A stretch of 64,000 nucleotides of DNA from Pseudomonas sp. GM74 (GCF_000282455.1 NZ_AKJG01000003.1:150046-214045); one strand, 5' to 3'. Positions 47,348 to 58,054 are shown, numbered from the stretch's first letter. Translations and numbers: made by a program. The notes: generated from the letters alone by a model not told the origin.

Positions 47348-48679
47348 ATGAAGAAGGCAAAGCTTAGCCTCGCCTGGCAGATCCTCATCGGTCTGGTATT
47401 GGGGATTGCAATCGGTGCGCTGCTCAACCATTTCAGTGCCGAAAAAGCCTGGTGGATCAGCAACGTCCTGCAACCGGCAGGCGATATCTTTATCCGTCTG
47501 ATCAAGATGATCGTGATCCCGATCGTCATTTCCTCTTTGATCGTCGGCATTGCCGGCGTCGGTGACGCCAAGAAGCTGGGGCGCATCGGCTTCAAGACCA
47601 TCATCTACTTCGAGATCGTCACCACCATCGCCATCGTGGTCGGTCTGCTGCTGGCCAACCTGTTCCATCCGGGTACCGGCATCGACATGAGCACCCTGGG
47701 TACTGTGGACATTTCCAAGTACCAGGCCACGGCGGCCGAGGTCCAGCATGAACACGCGTTCATTCAAACCATCCTCAACCTGATCCCGTCGAACATCTTT
47801 GCGGCCATGGTTCGCGGCGAAATGCTGCCGATCATCTTCTTCTCTGTGTTGTTCGGTCTCGGTTTGTCGAGCCTGCAGGCGGACCTGCGCGAGCCGCTGG
47901 TGAAGATGTTCCAGGGCGTATCGGAAAGCATGTTCAAGGTCACTCACATGATCATGAACTATGCCCCGATCGGCGTGTTCGCACTGATCGCGGTGACTGT
48001 GGCCAACTTCGGCTTCGCGTCGCTGATACCGCTGGCCAAACTGGTGATCCTGGTTTACGTCGCCATCGCCTTCTTCGCTTTCGTGATCCTGGGCCTGATC
48101 GCTCGCCTGTTCGGCTTCTCGGTGATCAAGCTGATGCGCATCTTCAAGGATGAGCTGGTACTGGCCTACTCCACCGCCAGCTCCGAAACCGTGCTGCCGC
48201 GCGTGATCGAGAAAATGGAAGCCTACGGCGCGCCGAAAGCCATTTGCAGCTTCGTGGTGCCGACCGGTTACTCGTTCAACCTCGACGGTTCGACCCTGTA
48301 CCAAAGCATCGCGGCTATCTTCATTGCCCAGCTGTATGGCATCGACCTGTCGATCAGCCAGCAACTGCTGCTGGTACTGACGTTGATGGTCACCTCCAAA
48401 GGCATCGCCGGCGTGCCGGGCGTGTCCTTCGTGGTACTGCTGGCCACCCTGGGCAGCGTCGGTATTCCTCTGGAAGGCCTGGCGTTCATTGCCGGTGTCG
48501 ACCGGGTCATGGACATGGCCCGTACCGCACTGAACGTGATCGGCAACGCCTTGGCTGTTCTGGTTATCGCTCGTTGGGAAGGCATGTACGACGACGCCAA
48601 GGGCCAGCGCTACTGGAACTCCCTGCCGCACTGGCGCAGCAAGGAAAAACTGCCGGCGGGTGAAATTTCCAAGGGCTGA
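47348..48679 (+). CDS. gltP: Glutamate/aspartate:proton symporter
   Basis: The protein has 443 residues and the DAACS fold: about eight helices and two hairpin loops. Signature segments are AYSTASSETVLPRVIEKM (serine-rich HP1) and VVPTGYSFNLDGSTLYQSIA (TM7 region), with TSKGIAGVPGVSFVVL (HP2). It takes up acidic amino acids with protons. AAGGG lies before ATG 47348. The REP variant at 48692 follows. Confidence 0.92.
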   Translation: MKKAKLSLAWQILIGLVLGIAIGALLNHFSAEKAWWISNVLQPAGDIFIRLIKMIVIPIVISSLIVGIAGVGDAKKLGRIGFKTIIYFEIVTTIAIVVGLLLANLFHPGTGIDMSTLGTVDISKYQATAAEVQHEHAFIQTILNLIPSNIFAAMVRGEMLPIIFFSVLFGLGLSSLQADLREPLVKMFQGVSESMFKVTHMIMNYAPIGVFALIAVTVANFGFASLIPLAKLVILVYVAIAFFAFVILGLIARLFGFSVIKLMRIFKDELVLAYSTASSETVLPRVIEKMEAYGAPKAICSFVVPTGYSFNLDGSTLYQSIAAIFIAQLYGIDLSISQQLLLVLTLMVTSKGIAGVPGVSFVVLLATLGSVGIPLEGLAFIAGVDRVMDMARTALNVIGNALAVLVIARWEGMYDDAKGQRYWNSLPHWRSKEKLPAGEISKG

Positions 48680-48691
48680 TGCAATACCCCT

Positions 48692-48809
48692 TGTGGGAGC
48701 GGCGGTGCGGCGATCCGACTTGCTCGCGAAGGCGTCATGTCAGCCAGTTCAATGCTCAATGACACACCGCTTTCGCGAGCAATCGAGCGTCGACCGGCCG
48801 CTCCCACAG
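48692..48809. repeat. REP doublet with interrupted arms
   Basis: Both arms start with TGTGGGAGCGG-type bases, but about 15 bp (CGGTGCGGCGATCCGA on the left, a TCGAGCGTCGACCGGC region on the right) are inserted before the TTGCTCGCGAA part. The spacer shows the same TGTCA...TGACA fold as other copies. Confidence 0.85.
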
Positions 48810-48833
48810 TGATCTACGAAAGCCGCACCAGAC

Positions 48834-48857
48834 AACCCCGGAGAAATCCGGGGTTTG
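48834..48857 (+). terminator. Intrinsic terminator after gltP
   Basis: AACCCCGGA pairs with TCCGGGGTT around GAAA, followed by a short T-rich tail. It lies upstream of the next gene and probably ends gltP transcription past the REP unit. Confidence 0.7.
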
Positions 48858-48910
48858 TCGTTTCTGGCCACCCCGCTATCATTCGCGGATCTTTTGGGGG
48901 GATTTGACTG

Positions 48911-50140
48911 ATGCTCAATGGCCTGTGGCTTGGCTTCTTCATCGTGGCAGCCGTATCGGCGCTGGCGCAGTGGCTGATTGGTGGCAACGCCGGAATATTC
49001 GCGGCGATGGTGGAAAGCATTTTTGCCATGGCCAAGCTGTCGGTCGAAGTCATGGTGCTGCTGTTTGGCACCCTAACCCTCTGGCTGGGTTTTCTGCGCA
49101 TTGCCGAGAAAGCCGGCATCGTCGAATGGCTGGCCAGGGCCCTGGGGCCACTGTTCTTGCGCCTGATGCCCGAAGTCCCGCCGGGTCATCCGGCCATCGG
49201 CCTGATCACCCTGAACTTCGCCGCCAATGGCCTGGGGCTGGACAACGCCGCCACGCCGATCGGTCTCAAGGCCATGAAAGCGCTGCAAGAACTCAATCCC
49301 AGCGATACCGTCGCCAGCAACGCACAGATCCTGTTCCTGGTGCTTAACGCTTCCTCGCTGACCCTGCTGCCGGTGACGATCTTCATGTATCGCGCCCAGC
49401 AAGGCGCGCCGGACCCGACGCTGGTGTTCCTGCCGATCCTGCTGGCGACCAGTTGCTCGACCATTGTCGGCTTCCTGTCGGTGGCGTTCATGCAGCGCCT
49501 GCGCATCTGGGACCCCGTGGTGCTGGCCTACCTCATCCCTGGCTCCCTCGCCCTCGGCGGTTTCATGGCGTTGCTGGCGACCCTTTCGGCGACCGCGCTG
49601 GCTGGCCTGTCGTCGATCCTCGGCAACCTGACGCTGTTTGGCCTGATCATGCTGTTTTTGCTGATCGGTGCGCTGCGTAAAGTGAAGGTTTACGAGGCCT
49701 TCGTCGAAGGCGCCAAAGAGGGTTTCGACGTCGCCAAGAACCTGCTGCCCTACCTGGTGGCAATGCTCTGCGCGGTGGGTGTTCTGCGGGCATCCGGGGC
49801 GCTGGACTTCGGTCTGGACGGGATTCGTCATCTGGTGGCGTGGGCCGGTTGGGACACGCGTTTCGTCGATGCGCTGCCGACGGCGATGGTCAAACCCTTC
49901 TCGGGTAGCGCCGCCCGGGCGATGCTGATTGAAACCATGAAAACCTCGGGCGTGGACAGCTTCCCGGCGCTGGTGGCGGCAACGATCCAGGGCAGTACCG
50001 AGACGACCTTCTATGTACTGGCAGTGTACTTCGGCGCCGTGGGCATCCAGCGCGCACGCCATGCCGTCGGTTGTGCACTGTTGGCCGAGCTTGCCGGGGT
50101 GCTGGGTGCGATCGGGGTTTGCTACTGGTTCTTTGGTTGA
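48911..50140 (+). CDS. Nucleoside-recognition (SpmA-SpmB-like) membrane protein
   Basis: The protein has 409 residues and many membrane helices, in two Gate-type halves resembling fused spore-maturation proteins SpmA and SpmB (LNFAANGLGLDNAATPIGLKA in the first half; a VKPFSGSAARAMLIETMK and IQGSTETTFYVLAVYFGAV segment in the second). Such proteins are found in non-sporulating bacteria with unknown transport role. The 3' end overlaps the convergent aminopeptidase gene by 19 bp. Confidence 0.85.
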   Translation: MLNGLWLGFFIVAAVSALAQWLIGGNAGIFAAMVESIFAMAKLSVEVMVLLFGTLTLWLGFLRIAEKAGIVEWLARALGPLFLRLMPEVPPGHPAIGLITLNFAANGLGLDNAATPIGLKAMKALQELNPSDTVASNAQILFLVLNASSLTLLPVTIFMYRAQQGAPDPTLVFLPILLATSCSTIVGFLSVAFMQRLRIWDPVVLAYLIPGSLALGGFMALLATLSATALAGLSSILGNLTLFGLIMLFLLIGALRKVKVYEAFVEGAKEGFDVAKNLLPYLVAMLCAVGVLRASGALDFGLDGIRHLVAWAGWDTRFVDALPTAMVKPFSGSAARAMLIETMKTSGVDSFPALVAATIQGSTETTFYVLAVYFGAVGIQRARHAVGCALLAELAGVLGAIGVCYWFFG

Positions 50141-51219
50141 TCGGCTCCGTCAGCCAAAGCCTTCAGCGCGGCCTTGCGCTCGTCCGTCGGCAAGGCGCCA
50201 AGCTTTTCCACGGCGGCGTAAAATTTAAGCCAGTCGCCATTCTCCTGATGAAACAGCGCGGCAAATGCCGGCACCCATTGGTCGTACAAGCCAAACGGCA
50301 ATAGCCGGGCGTTGTTCATGGGGGCATAGATCCAGGCGTCGTAGCGTTTGTCTGCGGCCCACTGACTGTCGCGCAATTGCCGGTATTCGCTGCGCAAGCG
50401 CTCGAATTCGGCCGCCTTGCGCTGGCGCATTTGTTCGGTTGGCAACGGCAAGGTGTAGAGCTTTTCCAGGCGGGCGCGGGTCTTGAGCACCAACTCAGTG
50501 AACTGTTCGCGCTGATGTGCCTGCGCATTGTTATCCGCCGGCAGGTGGCGGTAGGTGCGCCATTGGCGAGTACCTTCCTGCTCGACGAAGGTGGCGAAGG
50601 ATTCGTTGAACTCCGTGTCGTCCTTCACATAGACGCGTTGATGGGCCAATTCGTGAAAGATCAGCGTGGCCAGTCGCTCATCCCCCCAGCCCATCATCGA
50701 ACTGATGATCGGGTCGTTGAACCAGCCGAGTGTCGAATAGGCCTCGACGCCGCCAATCGACACGTCCATGCCCTGCAAGCGTTGCAAAGCCGCTGCGCCA
50801 CGGGCTGCACTCTGGCTGTAGTAACCGCGATAGGCCACGCAACCGGCGATGGGGAAGCAGTGGTTTACGGGCTTGAGGGAAAACTCCGGCGTGGCGAAGA
50901 CATTCCAGACGACGAAGGGACGCCCAATGTCCGCGTACAGGCGGTAACTCTGGTTTTCCGGCAGGTGCAATTGCTGGCTGGCGAAGGTTCTGGCCTTTTG
51001 GGATTGCTCCAGGTGTGTACGCAGTTTTTGATCTCGCGCCGGGTCGGCAATCACGCTGGAAACAGGCTCCCTGGCCTGCAGCAACTGCATTTGGCCGCTG
51101 GCCAGTTGGCTGTAATAGCTGGCGCTGGTGCAGCCGTTGAGCAACAAAAACAACAGGCCCGGAAACAAAACGCGAAAAACGCGATCAAGTAACCCAAGGC
51201 TAGGAAGCGGCCTGATCAC
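50122..51219 (-). CDS. Lipoprotein aminopeptidase (putative, HExxH)
   Basis: GTG 51219, with AAGGAAG upstream, gives 365 residues. A lipoprotein signal ends LLLNGCTSAS. The gluzincin-type site is LIFHELAHQRVYV followed by FNESFATFVEQEG, where the second Glu is the third ligand. This is the family annotated as putative aminopeptidase (PF10023). It is likely periplasmic and anchored in the outer membrane. The substrate is unknown. Confidence 0.82.
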   Translation of the reverse strand: MIRPLPSLGLLDRVFRVLFPGLLFLLLNGCTSASYYSQLASGQMQLLQAREPVSSVIADPARDQKLRTHLEQSQKARTFASQQLHLPENQSYRLYADIGRPFVVWNVFATPEFSLKPVNHCFPIAGCVAYRGYYSQSAARGAAALQRLQGMDVSIGGVEAYSTLGWFNDPIISSMMGWGDERLATLIFHELAHQRVYVKDDTEFNESFATFVEQEGTRQWRTYRHLPADNNAQAHQREQFTELVLKTRARLEKLYTLPLPTEQMRQRKAAEFERLRSEYRQLRDSQWAADKRYDAWIYAPMNNARLLPFGLYDQWVPAFAALFHQENGDWLKFYAAVEKLGALPTDERKAALKALADGADQPKNQ

Positions 51220-51278
51220 AATAATTCTTCCTTGGAGAGTCTTTCCGCAAGACTATCCCGCCAGACTGGAGCTCCGCT

Positions 51279-51701
51279 ATGCGCATGTTGATACTGACAG
51301 GAGGCCTGCTGATGCTGGCCGGCTGTGCTGGTTTCGGAATACCCCGCCATGATCCTGCGCAAGCCTGGATCGACCTGGACTCGAAGCAAGAAGATACGGC
51401 GCTGCAGGCGCTGGAGGTCGATGACAAGATTACCGACGATAAACGCTATTTCCAGGTTCATCCCGGTAGCCATGAGTTGACGGTCCGCTACCAATTCGCG
51501 GTCCAGCCCACCAATATCGGCCCAGACGCCGAGCCGTTGTGGCGCGATTGTCAGTTGAACGTGAAATTCAGCGACTTCAACGCGGGTGAGCGTTATCAGC
51601 TACAGGCGGGGAACATCGGCTTTCGGCCTTGGGCGAAGCTCTACGATCAGCAGCGAAAAGTGATTGGCCAGGGCACGCCGGCAGGCTGTCAACACACCTG
51701 A
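51279..51701 (+). CDS. PA0-type conserved lipoprotein, copy A
   Basis: The protein has 140 residues: lipoprotein signal MRMLILTGGLLMLAGCAGFG, then a short beta-rich domain with DPAQAWIDLDSK, YFQVHPGSHELTVRYQF and NVKFSDFNAGERYQLQAGNIGF, and a C-terminal cysteine pair (WRDCQL and AGCQHT). GGAG precedes ATG 51279. It shares the layout W-[IV]-D, [QE]V-x-PGSHEL-[TI]-VR and AG-[EQ]-RY with the next gene, so the two are paralogues. The function is unknown. Confidence 0.75.
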   Translation: MRMLILTGGLLMLAGCAGFGIPRHDPAQAWIDLDSKQEDTALQALEVDDKITDDKRYFQVHPGSHELTVRYQFAVQPTNIGPDAEPLWRDCQLNVKFSDFNAGERYQLQAGNIGFRPWAKLYDQQRKVIGQGTPAGCQHT

Positions 51702-51741
51702 TCGGCGTTATGCTGGATGCATATCCCTGGGGACATCCATC

Positions 51742-52161
51742 ATGCGCAGGTTGATGCTATTACTCGCCGTCAGTGTCGTCGCGGGTTGCCAAAGCCCGAT
51801 GCCGACACCTGATCCAAAAATGGCCTGGGTCGATTTCTCGACGCCCTTCCCTAACGACAAGTTGTTGATGGCCGAACGACTGGATAAACAACGCCTGCGC
51901 GACGGGCGTTTTTTCGAGGTCACGCCAGGCAGCCATGAACTGATCGTGCGTTTCGACTTTGAAGTACCTGGTGGCGGATTGGGCATGATGAGCGGCCCTT
52001 CGGAACGGTTGTGCTACCTGACCATCAATTACGATCATTTCGAAGCCGGTCAGCGTTATGTGCTCGAAGGCCGCTCCATCGCATTTACCCCCGGCGCCAG
52101 GCTGTACAACGCCAAGCGCGAGATCGTTGCCGAGGACCGGGAATCCTACTGCCTGATGTGA
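51742..52161 (+). CDS. Conserved lipoprotein, copy B (paralogue)
   Basis: The protein has 139 residues: lipoprotein signal MRRLMLLLAVSVVAGCQSPM, then MAWVDFSTPFPNDKLL, FFEVTPGSHELIVRFDFEVP and DHFEAGQRYVLEGRSIAF; cysteines at LCYLT and YCLM. GGGGAC precedes ATG 51742. The gene is 40 bp after copy A, a tandem duplication that has diverged strongly. It is probably outer-membrane anchored. Confidence 0.75.
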   Translation: MRRLMLLLAVSVVAGCQSPMPTPDPKMAWVDFSTPFPNDKLLMAERLDKQRLRDGRFFEVTPGSHELIVRFDFEVPGGGLGMMSGPSERLCYLTINYDHFEAGQRYVLEGRSIAFTPGARLYNAKREIVAEDRESYCLM

Positions 52162-52165
52162 AATG

Positions 52166-52399
52166 TCAGCGGTCGTTCTTCTGGTAGATGATTTTTTTGG
52201 TGCCGTTTTCGCACGAGCCAACGACCATGTTCTGGTCGTGTACTTCGTCGTTGGCGACGATTTCAAGCGTGTAGGCAGTGACGCCACTGGCCTGGATCTT
52301 GGCTTCGATCTCGGCCTTGAGTTCTTCGCAGGGTTTCGGTGCCGCCAGGGCCGAAGTGGCCAGTGCGTAACAGATTACCACCAGGGCAAAACGTTTCAT
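52166..52399 (-). CDS. DUF1161 exported protein, copy 1
   Basis: ATG 52399, with GGAG upstream, gives 77 residues: signal peptide (ending SALA), then PKPCEELKAEIEAKIQASGV, EIVANDE and VVGSCENGTKKIIYQ. Two cysteines probably form a disulfide. DUF1161 proteins are small periplasmic proteins of unknown role. A paralogue lies at 53953, in the same orientation. Confidence 0.85.
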   Translation of the reverse strand: MKRFALVVICYALATSALAAPKPCEELKAEIEAKIQASGVTAYTLEIVANDEVHDQNMVVGSCENGTKKIIYQKNDR

Positions 52400-52492
52400 G
52401 GTTGAAGCTCCGTTGAGGCAGCACGCACAATCGTGGGTTTTCGCTGCTGTCATTTATTCGACCACAGTTTTAGTGGGCAAGTCTGTCGCGAC

Positions 52493-52564
52493 AAAAAAAA
52501 GATCGCAGTCTTGAGCACCTTTTCCCGAATGATCCCGGCAGGTTGCGCAAGTCTGCGATCTTTT
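52493..52564 (-). terminator. Long hairpin terminator downstream of an OsmC remnant
   Basis: AGATCGCAG and CTGCGATCT, extended by imperfect CTTG..GC/GC..CAAG pairing, form a large stem with an eight-T run on the minus strand. It fits as the terminator of the decayed minus-strand gene at 52580-52678. Confidence 0.7.
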
Positions 52565-52579
52565 GTTTTCAACGAAAAT

Positions 52580-52678
52580 CTAGCCGACCAACGTTACCTT
52601 CAGGCTGATCTTCGCATTCGGCACATTGGACACCGGAGAGCCCTCATTGGCTTTGTTGCAGAACTCTTCGAACGGCGA
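52580..52678 (-). pseudogene. C-terminal remnant of an OsmC/Ohr-family peroxidase
   Basis: A minus-strand frame of 32 codons ending in TAG reads SPFEEFCNKANEGSPVSNVP then NAKISLKVTLVG, closely resembling the C-terminus of OsmC-family thiol peroxidases, whose conserved A-x-x-x-CPVS-x-x-L segment holds a catalytic cysteine. Here that cysteine is Ser (GSPVS). No start or N-terminal two thirds could be found upstream (52679-52880). It is followed by a good terminator, so a once functional gene has lost its 5' part. Confidence 0.6.
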
Positions 52679-52829
52679 CTTCGTGTTTTTCGCTCGCCAG
52701 GGTTGTGAGGACAGACGGCGGGGCAAAGTTCATCTCGTCCGGTCAATCCGCTTTTTTCGCGGGATTTTTTACCGGGCTATTGAAACTCGGGTATATGCCC
52801 TCATTGCATGAACACGCTTTTGGATTCGG

Positions 52830-52857
52830 CAGGTTTGCGTTCGCAAGAACAAACCTG
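52830..52857. repeat. Inverted repeat before the LLM oxidoreductase
   Basis: CAGGTTTG (52830-52837) and CAAACCTG (52850-52857) flank 12 bp, 25 bp upstream of the 52883 start. It could be an operator or a leader hairpin. Confidence 0.4.
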
Positions 52858-52882
52858 CGCCCTCAATTGGAGAAGCAGGTTT

Positions 52883-53884
52883 ATGAAACGACTGTCCGAT
52901 ATCAAGTTCTCGACCCTCGATCTGGTGCCGGTACGCGAGAACGGCAGCGCGGCCCAGTCGCTGCGCAACTCGCTGGACCTGGCGCAGCATGTCGAGAAGT
53001 TCGGTTACAACCGCTTCTGGGTGGCTGAGCACCACAACATGGATGGCATCGCCAGTTCCGCGACGTCGGTGCTGCTCGGTTACCTGGCCGGTGGCACGTC
53101 GACCATTCGAGTCGGTTCGGGCGGGGTGATGTTGCCCAACCACGCACCGTTGGTGATCGCCGAACAGTTCGGCACCCTGGAAAGCCTTTATCCGGGCCGG
53201 ATCGATCTGGGCCTGGGGCGCGCGCCCGGTTCCGACCAGATGACCGCGCGTGCGCTGCGCCGAGAGCGCTCCGGCAGCGCCGACGATTTTCCGGAAGATG
53301 TGGCGGAACTGGTGCGCTACCTCGGGCCACGTACCCCGGACCAACGCATCATCGCGATGCCGGGAACCGGGACCAATGTGCCGGTCTGGTTGTTGGGATC
53401 GAGCCTGTTCAGCGCACAGTTGGCGGGTGAGCGCGGTTTGCCCTACGCCTTCGCCTCGCATTTCGCACCGCGCTACATGCATGAAGCGATTCGGGTCTAC
53501 CGCAATCACTTCAAGCCGTCAGCCGTTTTGGACAAGCCCTACGTGATGCTCGGCGTGCCATTGGTGGCAGCCGATACCGACGAGCAGGCCGATTATCTGG
53601 CGACCTCGGTGTTCCAGCGGATTCTCGCCCTGATGCGTGGCCAAAGCCTGGTACAGCGTCCGCCGGTGAAGACCATGGACGGCCTGTGGCTGCCCCATGA
53701 GAAAGACGCCGTGCACGATTTCCTTGGCCTGGCCATGATCGGCAGCCCGCAGAAAATCCGCGCCAAACTCGAGGTCCTGATCGAACAGACCCAGGCTGAC
53801 GAGCTGATTTTCACCTGTGACCTGTACGAACATGCCGATCGCGTGCATTCCTACGAACTGCTGGCGCAGGTCATGCGGGGCTGA
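52883..53884 (+). CDS. LLM-class flavin-dependent oxidoreductase
   Basis: ATG 52883, with GGAGAAG upstream, gives 333 residues starting [18 protein letters not shown] longer frame from 52808 is not supported. TIM-barrel motifs [35 protein letters not shown] and [15 protein letters not shown] place it in the luciferase-like monooxygenase family (MsnO8-type subgroup). It should use reduced FMN to oxidise an unknown substrate. Confidence 0.9.
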   Translation: MKRLSDIKFSTLDLVPVRENGSAAQSLRNSLDLAQHVEKFGYNRFWVAEHHNMDGIASSATSVLLGYLAGGTSTIRVGSGGVMLPNHAPLVIAEQFGTLESLYPGRIDLGLGRAPGSDQMTARALRRERSGSADDFPEDVAELVRYLGPRTPDQRIIAMPGTGTNVPVWLLGSSLFSAQLAGERGLPYAFASHFAPRYMHEAIRVYRNHFKPSAVLDKPYVMLGVPLVAADTDEQADYLATSVFQRILALMRGQSLVQRPPVKTMDGLWLPHEKDAVHDFLGLAMIGSPQKIRAKLEVLIEQTQADELIFTCDLYEHADRVHSYELLAQVMRG

Positions 53885-53902
53885 TACTCAAACGGCAGGC
53901 AT

Positions 53903-53934
53903 AAAAAAGCCGGCGCCAGGGCGTCGGCTTTTTC
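53903..53934. terminator. Bidirectional intrinsic terminator
   Basis: AAAAGCCGGCG pairs with CGTCGGCTTTT (one wobble) around CCAGGG, with A and T runs on both sides, between convergent genes. Confidence 0.85.
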
Positions 53935-53952
53935 ATTCGGGCGAGAATCGGC

Positions 53953-54174
53953 CTACTTTTTATAGACGATCACTTTGGCGCCCGCTTCGCATTTTCCAAC
54001 GACTTTCCCGCCGGCAGCGGCACCTTTATCGACAATCTCCAGCGAGTATCCGGAAACGCCCTTGGCATCAAGTTTCGCTGCGATTTCGGCTTTCAGCTCT
54101 TCGCATGGCTTGCCGCCCGCCAATGCGCTCCCCGCAAGGCTCAACAAACCTACCGCTAACATAAACTTCTTCAT
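53953..54174 (-). CDS. DUF1161 exported protein, copy 2
   Basis: ATG 54174 (9 bp after AGGGA) gives 73 residues; ATG 54183 would abut the ribosome site. The signal peptide ends GSALA, and the mature part has GKPCEELKAEIAAKLDAKGV, SGYSLEIVDKG and VVGKCEAGAKVIVYKK. It is clearly paralogous to 52166-52399, with the two cysteines conserved. Confidence 0.85.
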   Translation of the reverse strand: MKKFMLAVGLLSLAGSALAGGKPCEELKAEIAAKLDAKGVSGYSLEIVDKGAAAGGKVVGKCEAGAKVIVYKK

Positions 54175-54295
54175 CGGTTGCATTCCCTGGTCGGATCATA
54201 GGGGTAACCAGCCGTCAGCCGGACGCACTCATGTAGTGCTTTGCCATTCCCTATGGCATTCGACCGGCGTGCAAGTTCAGAAGACTAGCCCAAAG

Positions 54296-54511
54296 TCAGC
54301 TGCTGGCAATCCGGAACCCGACTTTCAAGGTCACCTGAAAGTGCGCAGCCTTGCCGTCCCTGATATGTCCACGGGTCTCGGTCACTTCAAACCATTCCAT
54401 GTACTTGATGCTTTTGCTGGCTTCGGCCAGCGCGTTGTTGATCGCATCTTCGATACTGCTGGTGGACGAGCCGATCAGCTCGACTTTCTTGTAGGTGTGA
54501 TGGTCAGACAT
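54296..54511 (-). CDS. Dodecin flavoprotein
   Basis: The protein has 71 residues with GAGGAGA before ATG 54511. The sequence matches dodecins: HTYKKVELIGSSTSSIEDAI, MEWFEVTETRGHI (flavin-stacking Trp) and HFQVTLKVGFRI. Dodecins form twelve-subunit shells that store riboflavin/FMN. It is single and monocistronic. Confidence 0.92.
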   Translation of the reverse strand: MSDHHTYKKVELIGSSTSSIEDAINNALAEASKSIKYMEWFEVTETRGHIRDGKAAHFQVTLKVGFRIASS

Positions 54512-54668
54512 GGCGTTCTCCTCGGCGTGTGAATTACAGACTAGCAGTGATTTTTCCTATTTCTTCTGTTAGCCGTTCTGAGGGTGAAGTTCAGATTTTC
54601 TGCACTTTCTCGACCCCGTGAAGTCCCAACCAACACACGCCACTCATCACCAATGCAGGAGAGCCACC

Positions 54669-54992
54669 ATGGCCAGCAACTCGTTACGCAAAGCCTCATT
54701 GCAAAGCATGGAAGCCGAGATCGAGAGTCTGCTCAAGTCTTTGGAAAGCCTGAAGGACGACGCCTCGGACGAGTCGCGTAAAACCCTCAAGACCCTGAAA
54801 AGCAACGCCGAGAATGCCTTGAAGCATTCGCGCCATCTGCTTGCCGATGCGTATGAAGAGGTCAAGGTCAAAACCCGTGAAACCGGGATTGCCACCCGGG
54901 ACTACGCCCAGGAACACCCCTGGACGACAGCCGGTGTCGCCGTTGGCGCATTGGGCCTGCTGGCGGCTTATCTGTTGTGCAGGCGTGATTAA
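54669..54992 (+). CDS. DUF883/ElaB-YqjD family membrane-anchored protein
   Basis: ATG 54669, with AGGAGAG upstream, gives 107 residues: a long charged coiled coil (residues 10-75) and one C-terminal helix ([18 protein letters not shown]) with a CRRD end. ElaB/YqjD proteins bind ribosomes at the inner membrane in stationary phase; DUF883 relatives are stress-induced. The 3' end overlaps the convergent trpI by 4 bp. Confidence 0.88.
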   Translation: MASNSLRKASLQSMEAEIESLLKSLESLKDDASDESRKTLKTLKSNAENALKHSRHLLADAYEEVKVKTRETGIATRDYAQEHPWTTAGVAVGALGLLAAYLLCRRD

Positions 54993-55882
54993 TCCGCTCG
55001 ACGCAGCTCGTTCTTGAGCCACTGCGCCAGTTGCCGGGCGCGCCCGTCCGCGGCGCGCTTGGGTAGCCACAACGCCAGTTGCGCCGGAGTTTCACTGAAG
55101 CCCCAGGGCGCAACCAGGCGGCCGGCCTTCAAGTCCTCCGTCACCAAGGGTTCGGGGGCAATCGCCACGCCCAGACCCGCGACGGCGGCTTCCAGCAAGT
55201 AATACAAATGTTCAAATCCCTGACCGTACTTCAGCGCCCTGGGGTCGAGCCCCCGTGGTTGCGCCCAGTTTGGCCAGGCTTGCGGGCGGGAGGTGGTGTG
55301 CAATAAGGGCTCGTCCAGTAGCACGGTCTCCGGTGCCTGCTTGAGCCGCTCATAGCTGACGAACCGAGGGCTCATGACCGGGCCGATACGTTCGCTGGCC
55401 AACTCAAAAACCTGCATGTCCGCCGGCCAGGGTGGTTCGGCAAATACCAGCAAGGCATCCAGCCCCGGTCTGCGCGGATCCAGATCGCCTTCTCCGGCCG
55501 ACAGGTGCAGGCGCAGGTCCGGCAGGTCGGCATTGAGTCGCCCCAATCGCGGGATAAACCAGCGCGCCAGCAGGCTTCCCGAGCAACCGAGCACGAATGG
55601 CGCATCGGCTGTGCTTTGTGTGAGTTCGGCGCATACGCTGCGCAGACGCTTGAAGGCTTCGCTGCTGGCGTCACGCAGACGCAACCCGGCATCTGTGAGT
55701 TTCAGGCCGCGACCGTCCTTGATGAAAAGGCTTACGCCGAGGTGTTCTTCAAGCGCCTTGAGCTGCCGGCTGACCGCGCCGTGGGTGACGTGCAGCTGTT
55801 CGGCGGCCTGACTGACGCTATTCAAGCGGGCAGTGGCTTCGAAGGCGCGAAGCGCGTTCAGCGGAGGAAGGTCATGGCTCAT
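54989..55882 (-). CDS. trpI: LysR-type activator TrpI
   Basis: The regulator has 297 residues: N-terminal winged helix-turn-helix ([20 protein letters not shown]), then a periplasmic-binding-like effector domain. It is divergent from trpB (124 bp), the characteristic Pseudomonas arrangement. TrpI activates trpBA in response to indoleglycerol phosphate. Its recognition sequence is present in the shared region. Confidence 0.93.
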   Translation of the reverse strand: MSHDLPPLNALRAFEATARLNSVSQAAEQLHVTHGAVSRQLKALEEHLGVSLFIKDGRGLKLTDAGLRLRDASSEAFKRLRSVCAELTQSTADAPFVLGCSGSLLARWFIPRLGRLNADLPDLRLHLSAGEGDLDPRRPGLDALLVFAEPPWPADMQVFELASERIGPVMSPRFVSYERLKQAPETVLLDEPLLHTTSRPQAWPNWAQPRGLDPRALKYGQGFEHLYYLLEAAVAGLGVAIAPEPLVTEDLKAGRLVAPWGFSETPAQLALWLPKRAADGRARQLAQWLKNELRRAD

Positions 55883-55886
55883 GTGA

Positions 55887-57241
<1,355 letters not shown>

Positions 57242-57242
<1 letters not shown>

Positions 57243-58054
57243 TGAGCCGCCTGCAAACGCGTTTTGCCGAACTCAAGGAACAGAACCGCGCCGCCCTGGT
57301 GACCTTCGTGACCGCTGGCGACCCGGGCTACGACACGTCCCTGGCAATCCTCAAGGGGCTGCCGGCGGCTGGCGCTGACGTGATCGAGCTGGGCATGCCC
57401 TTCACCGACCCGATGGCTGACGGCCCGGCAATCCAGCTCGCCAACATCCGTGCGCTGGGAGCCAAGCAGAATCTGGCGAAAACCCTGCAAATGGTTCGCG
57501 AGTTCCGCCAGGACAACAACGAAACGCCTTTGGTGCTGATGGGGTACTTCAACCCGATCCACATGTACGGCGTACCGCGCTTCATTGCCGAAGCCAAGGA
57601 GGCCGGCGTTGACGGCCTGATCGTGGTCGACCTGCCGCCTGAACATAACGGCGAGCTCTGCGACCCGGCGCAGGCTGCGGGCCTGGACTTCATTCGCCTG
57701 ACTACGCCAACCACCGACGATGTGCGCCTGCCGACCGTTCTGAACGGCAGCTCCGGCTTCGTCTACTACGTCTCGGTGGCCGGTGTGACTGGCGCCGGCG
57801 CTGCCACGCTGGAACACGTCGAGGAAGCGGTCGCCCGTCTGCGCCGCCATACCGATCTGCCGATCAGCATCGGTTTCGGTATCCGGACTCCAGAACAGGC
57901 GGCGTCCATCGCGCGTCTGGCCGACGGTGTTGTGGTGGGCTCAGCGTTGATCGATCACATCGCCAATGCCACCTCCCCGGAACAAGCCGTGGATGGCGTG
58001 CTGAGCCTGTGCTCGGCGTTGGCTGAAGGCGTGCGTAAGGCTCGCATCAGCTGA
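57242..58054 (+). CDS. trpA: Tryptophan synthase alpha subunit
   Basis: The TIM barrel has 270 residues, with the catalytic Glu in [19 protein letters not shown] and Asp in the [13 protein letters not shown] region; [11 protein letters not shown] is the mobile loop. It cleaves indoleglycerol phosphate to indole for TrpB. It ends the trpBA operon, just before a hairpin. Confidence 0.96.

Noticed and set aside
47168..48631. 487-codon minus-strand frame over gltP
   Set aside because: Most of it is a shadow of gltP; only the last 41 codons beyond the gltP start were kept as a low-confidence candidate.
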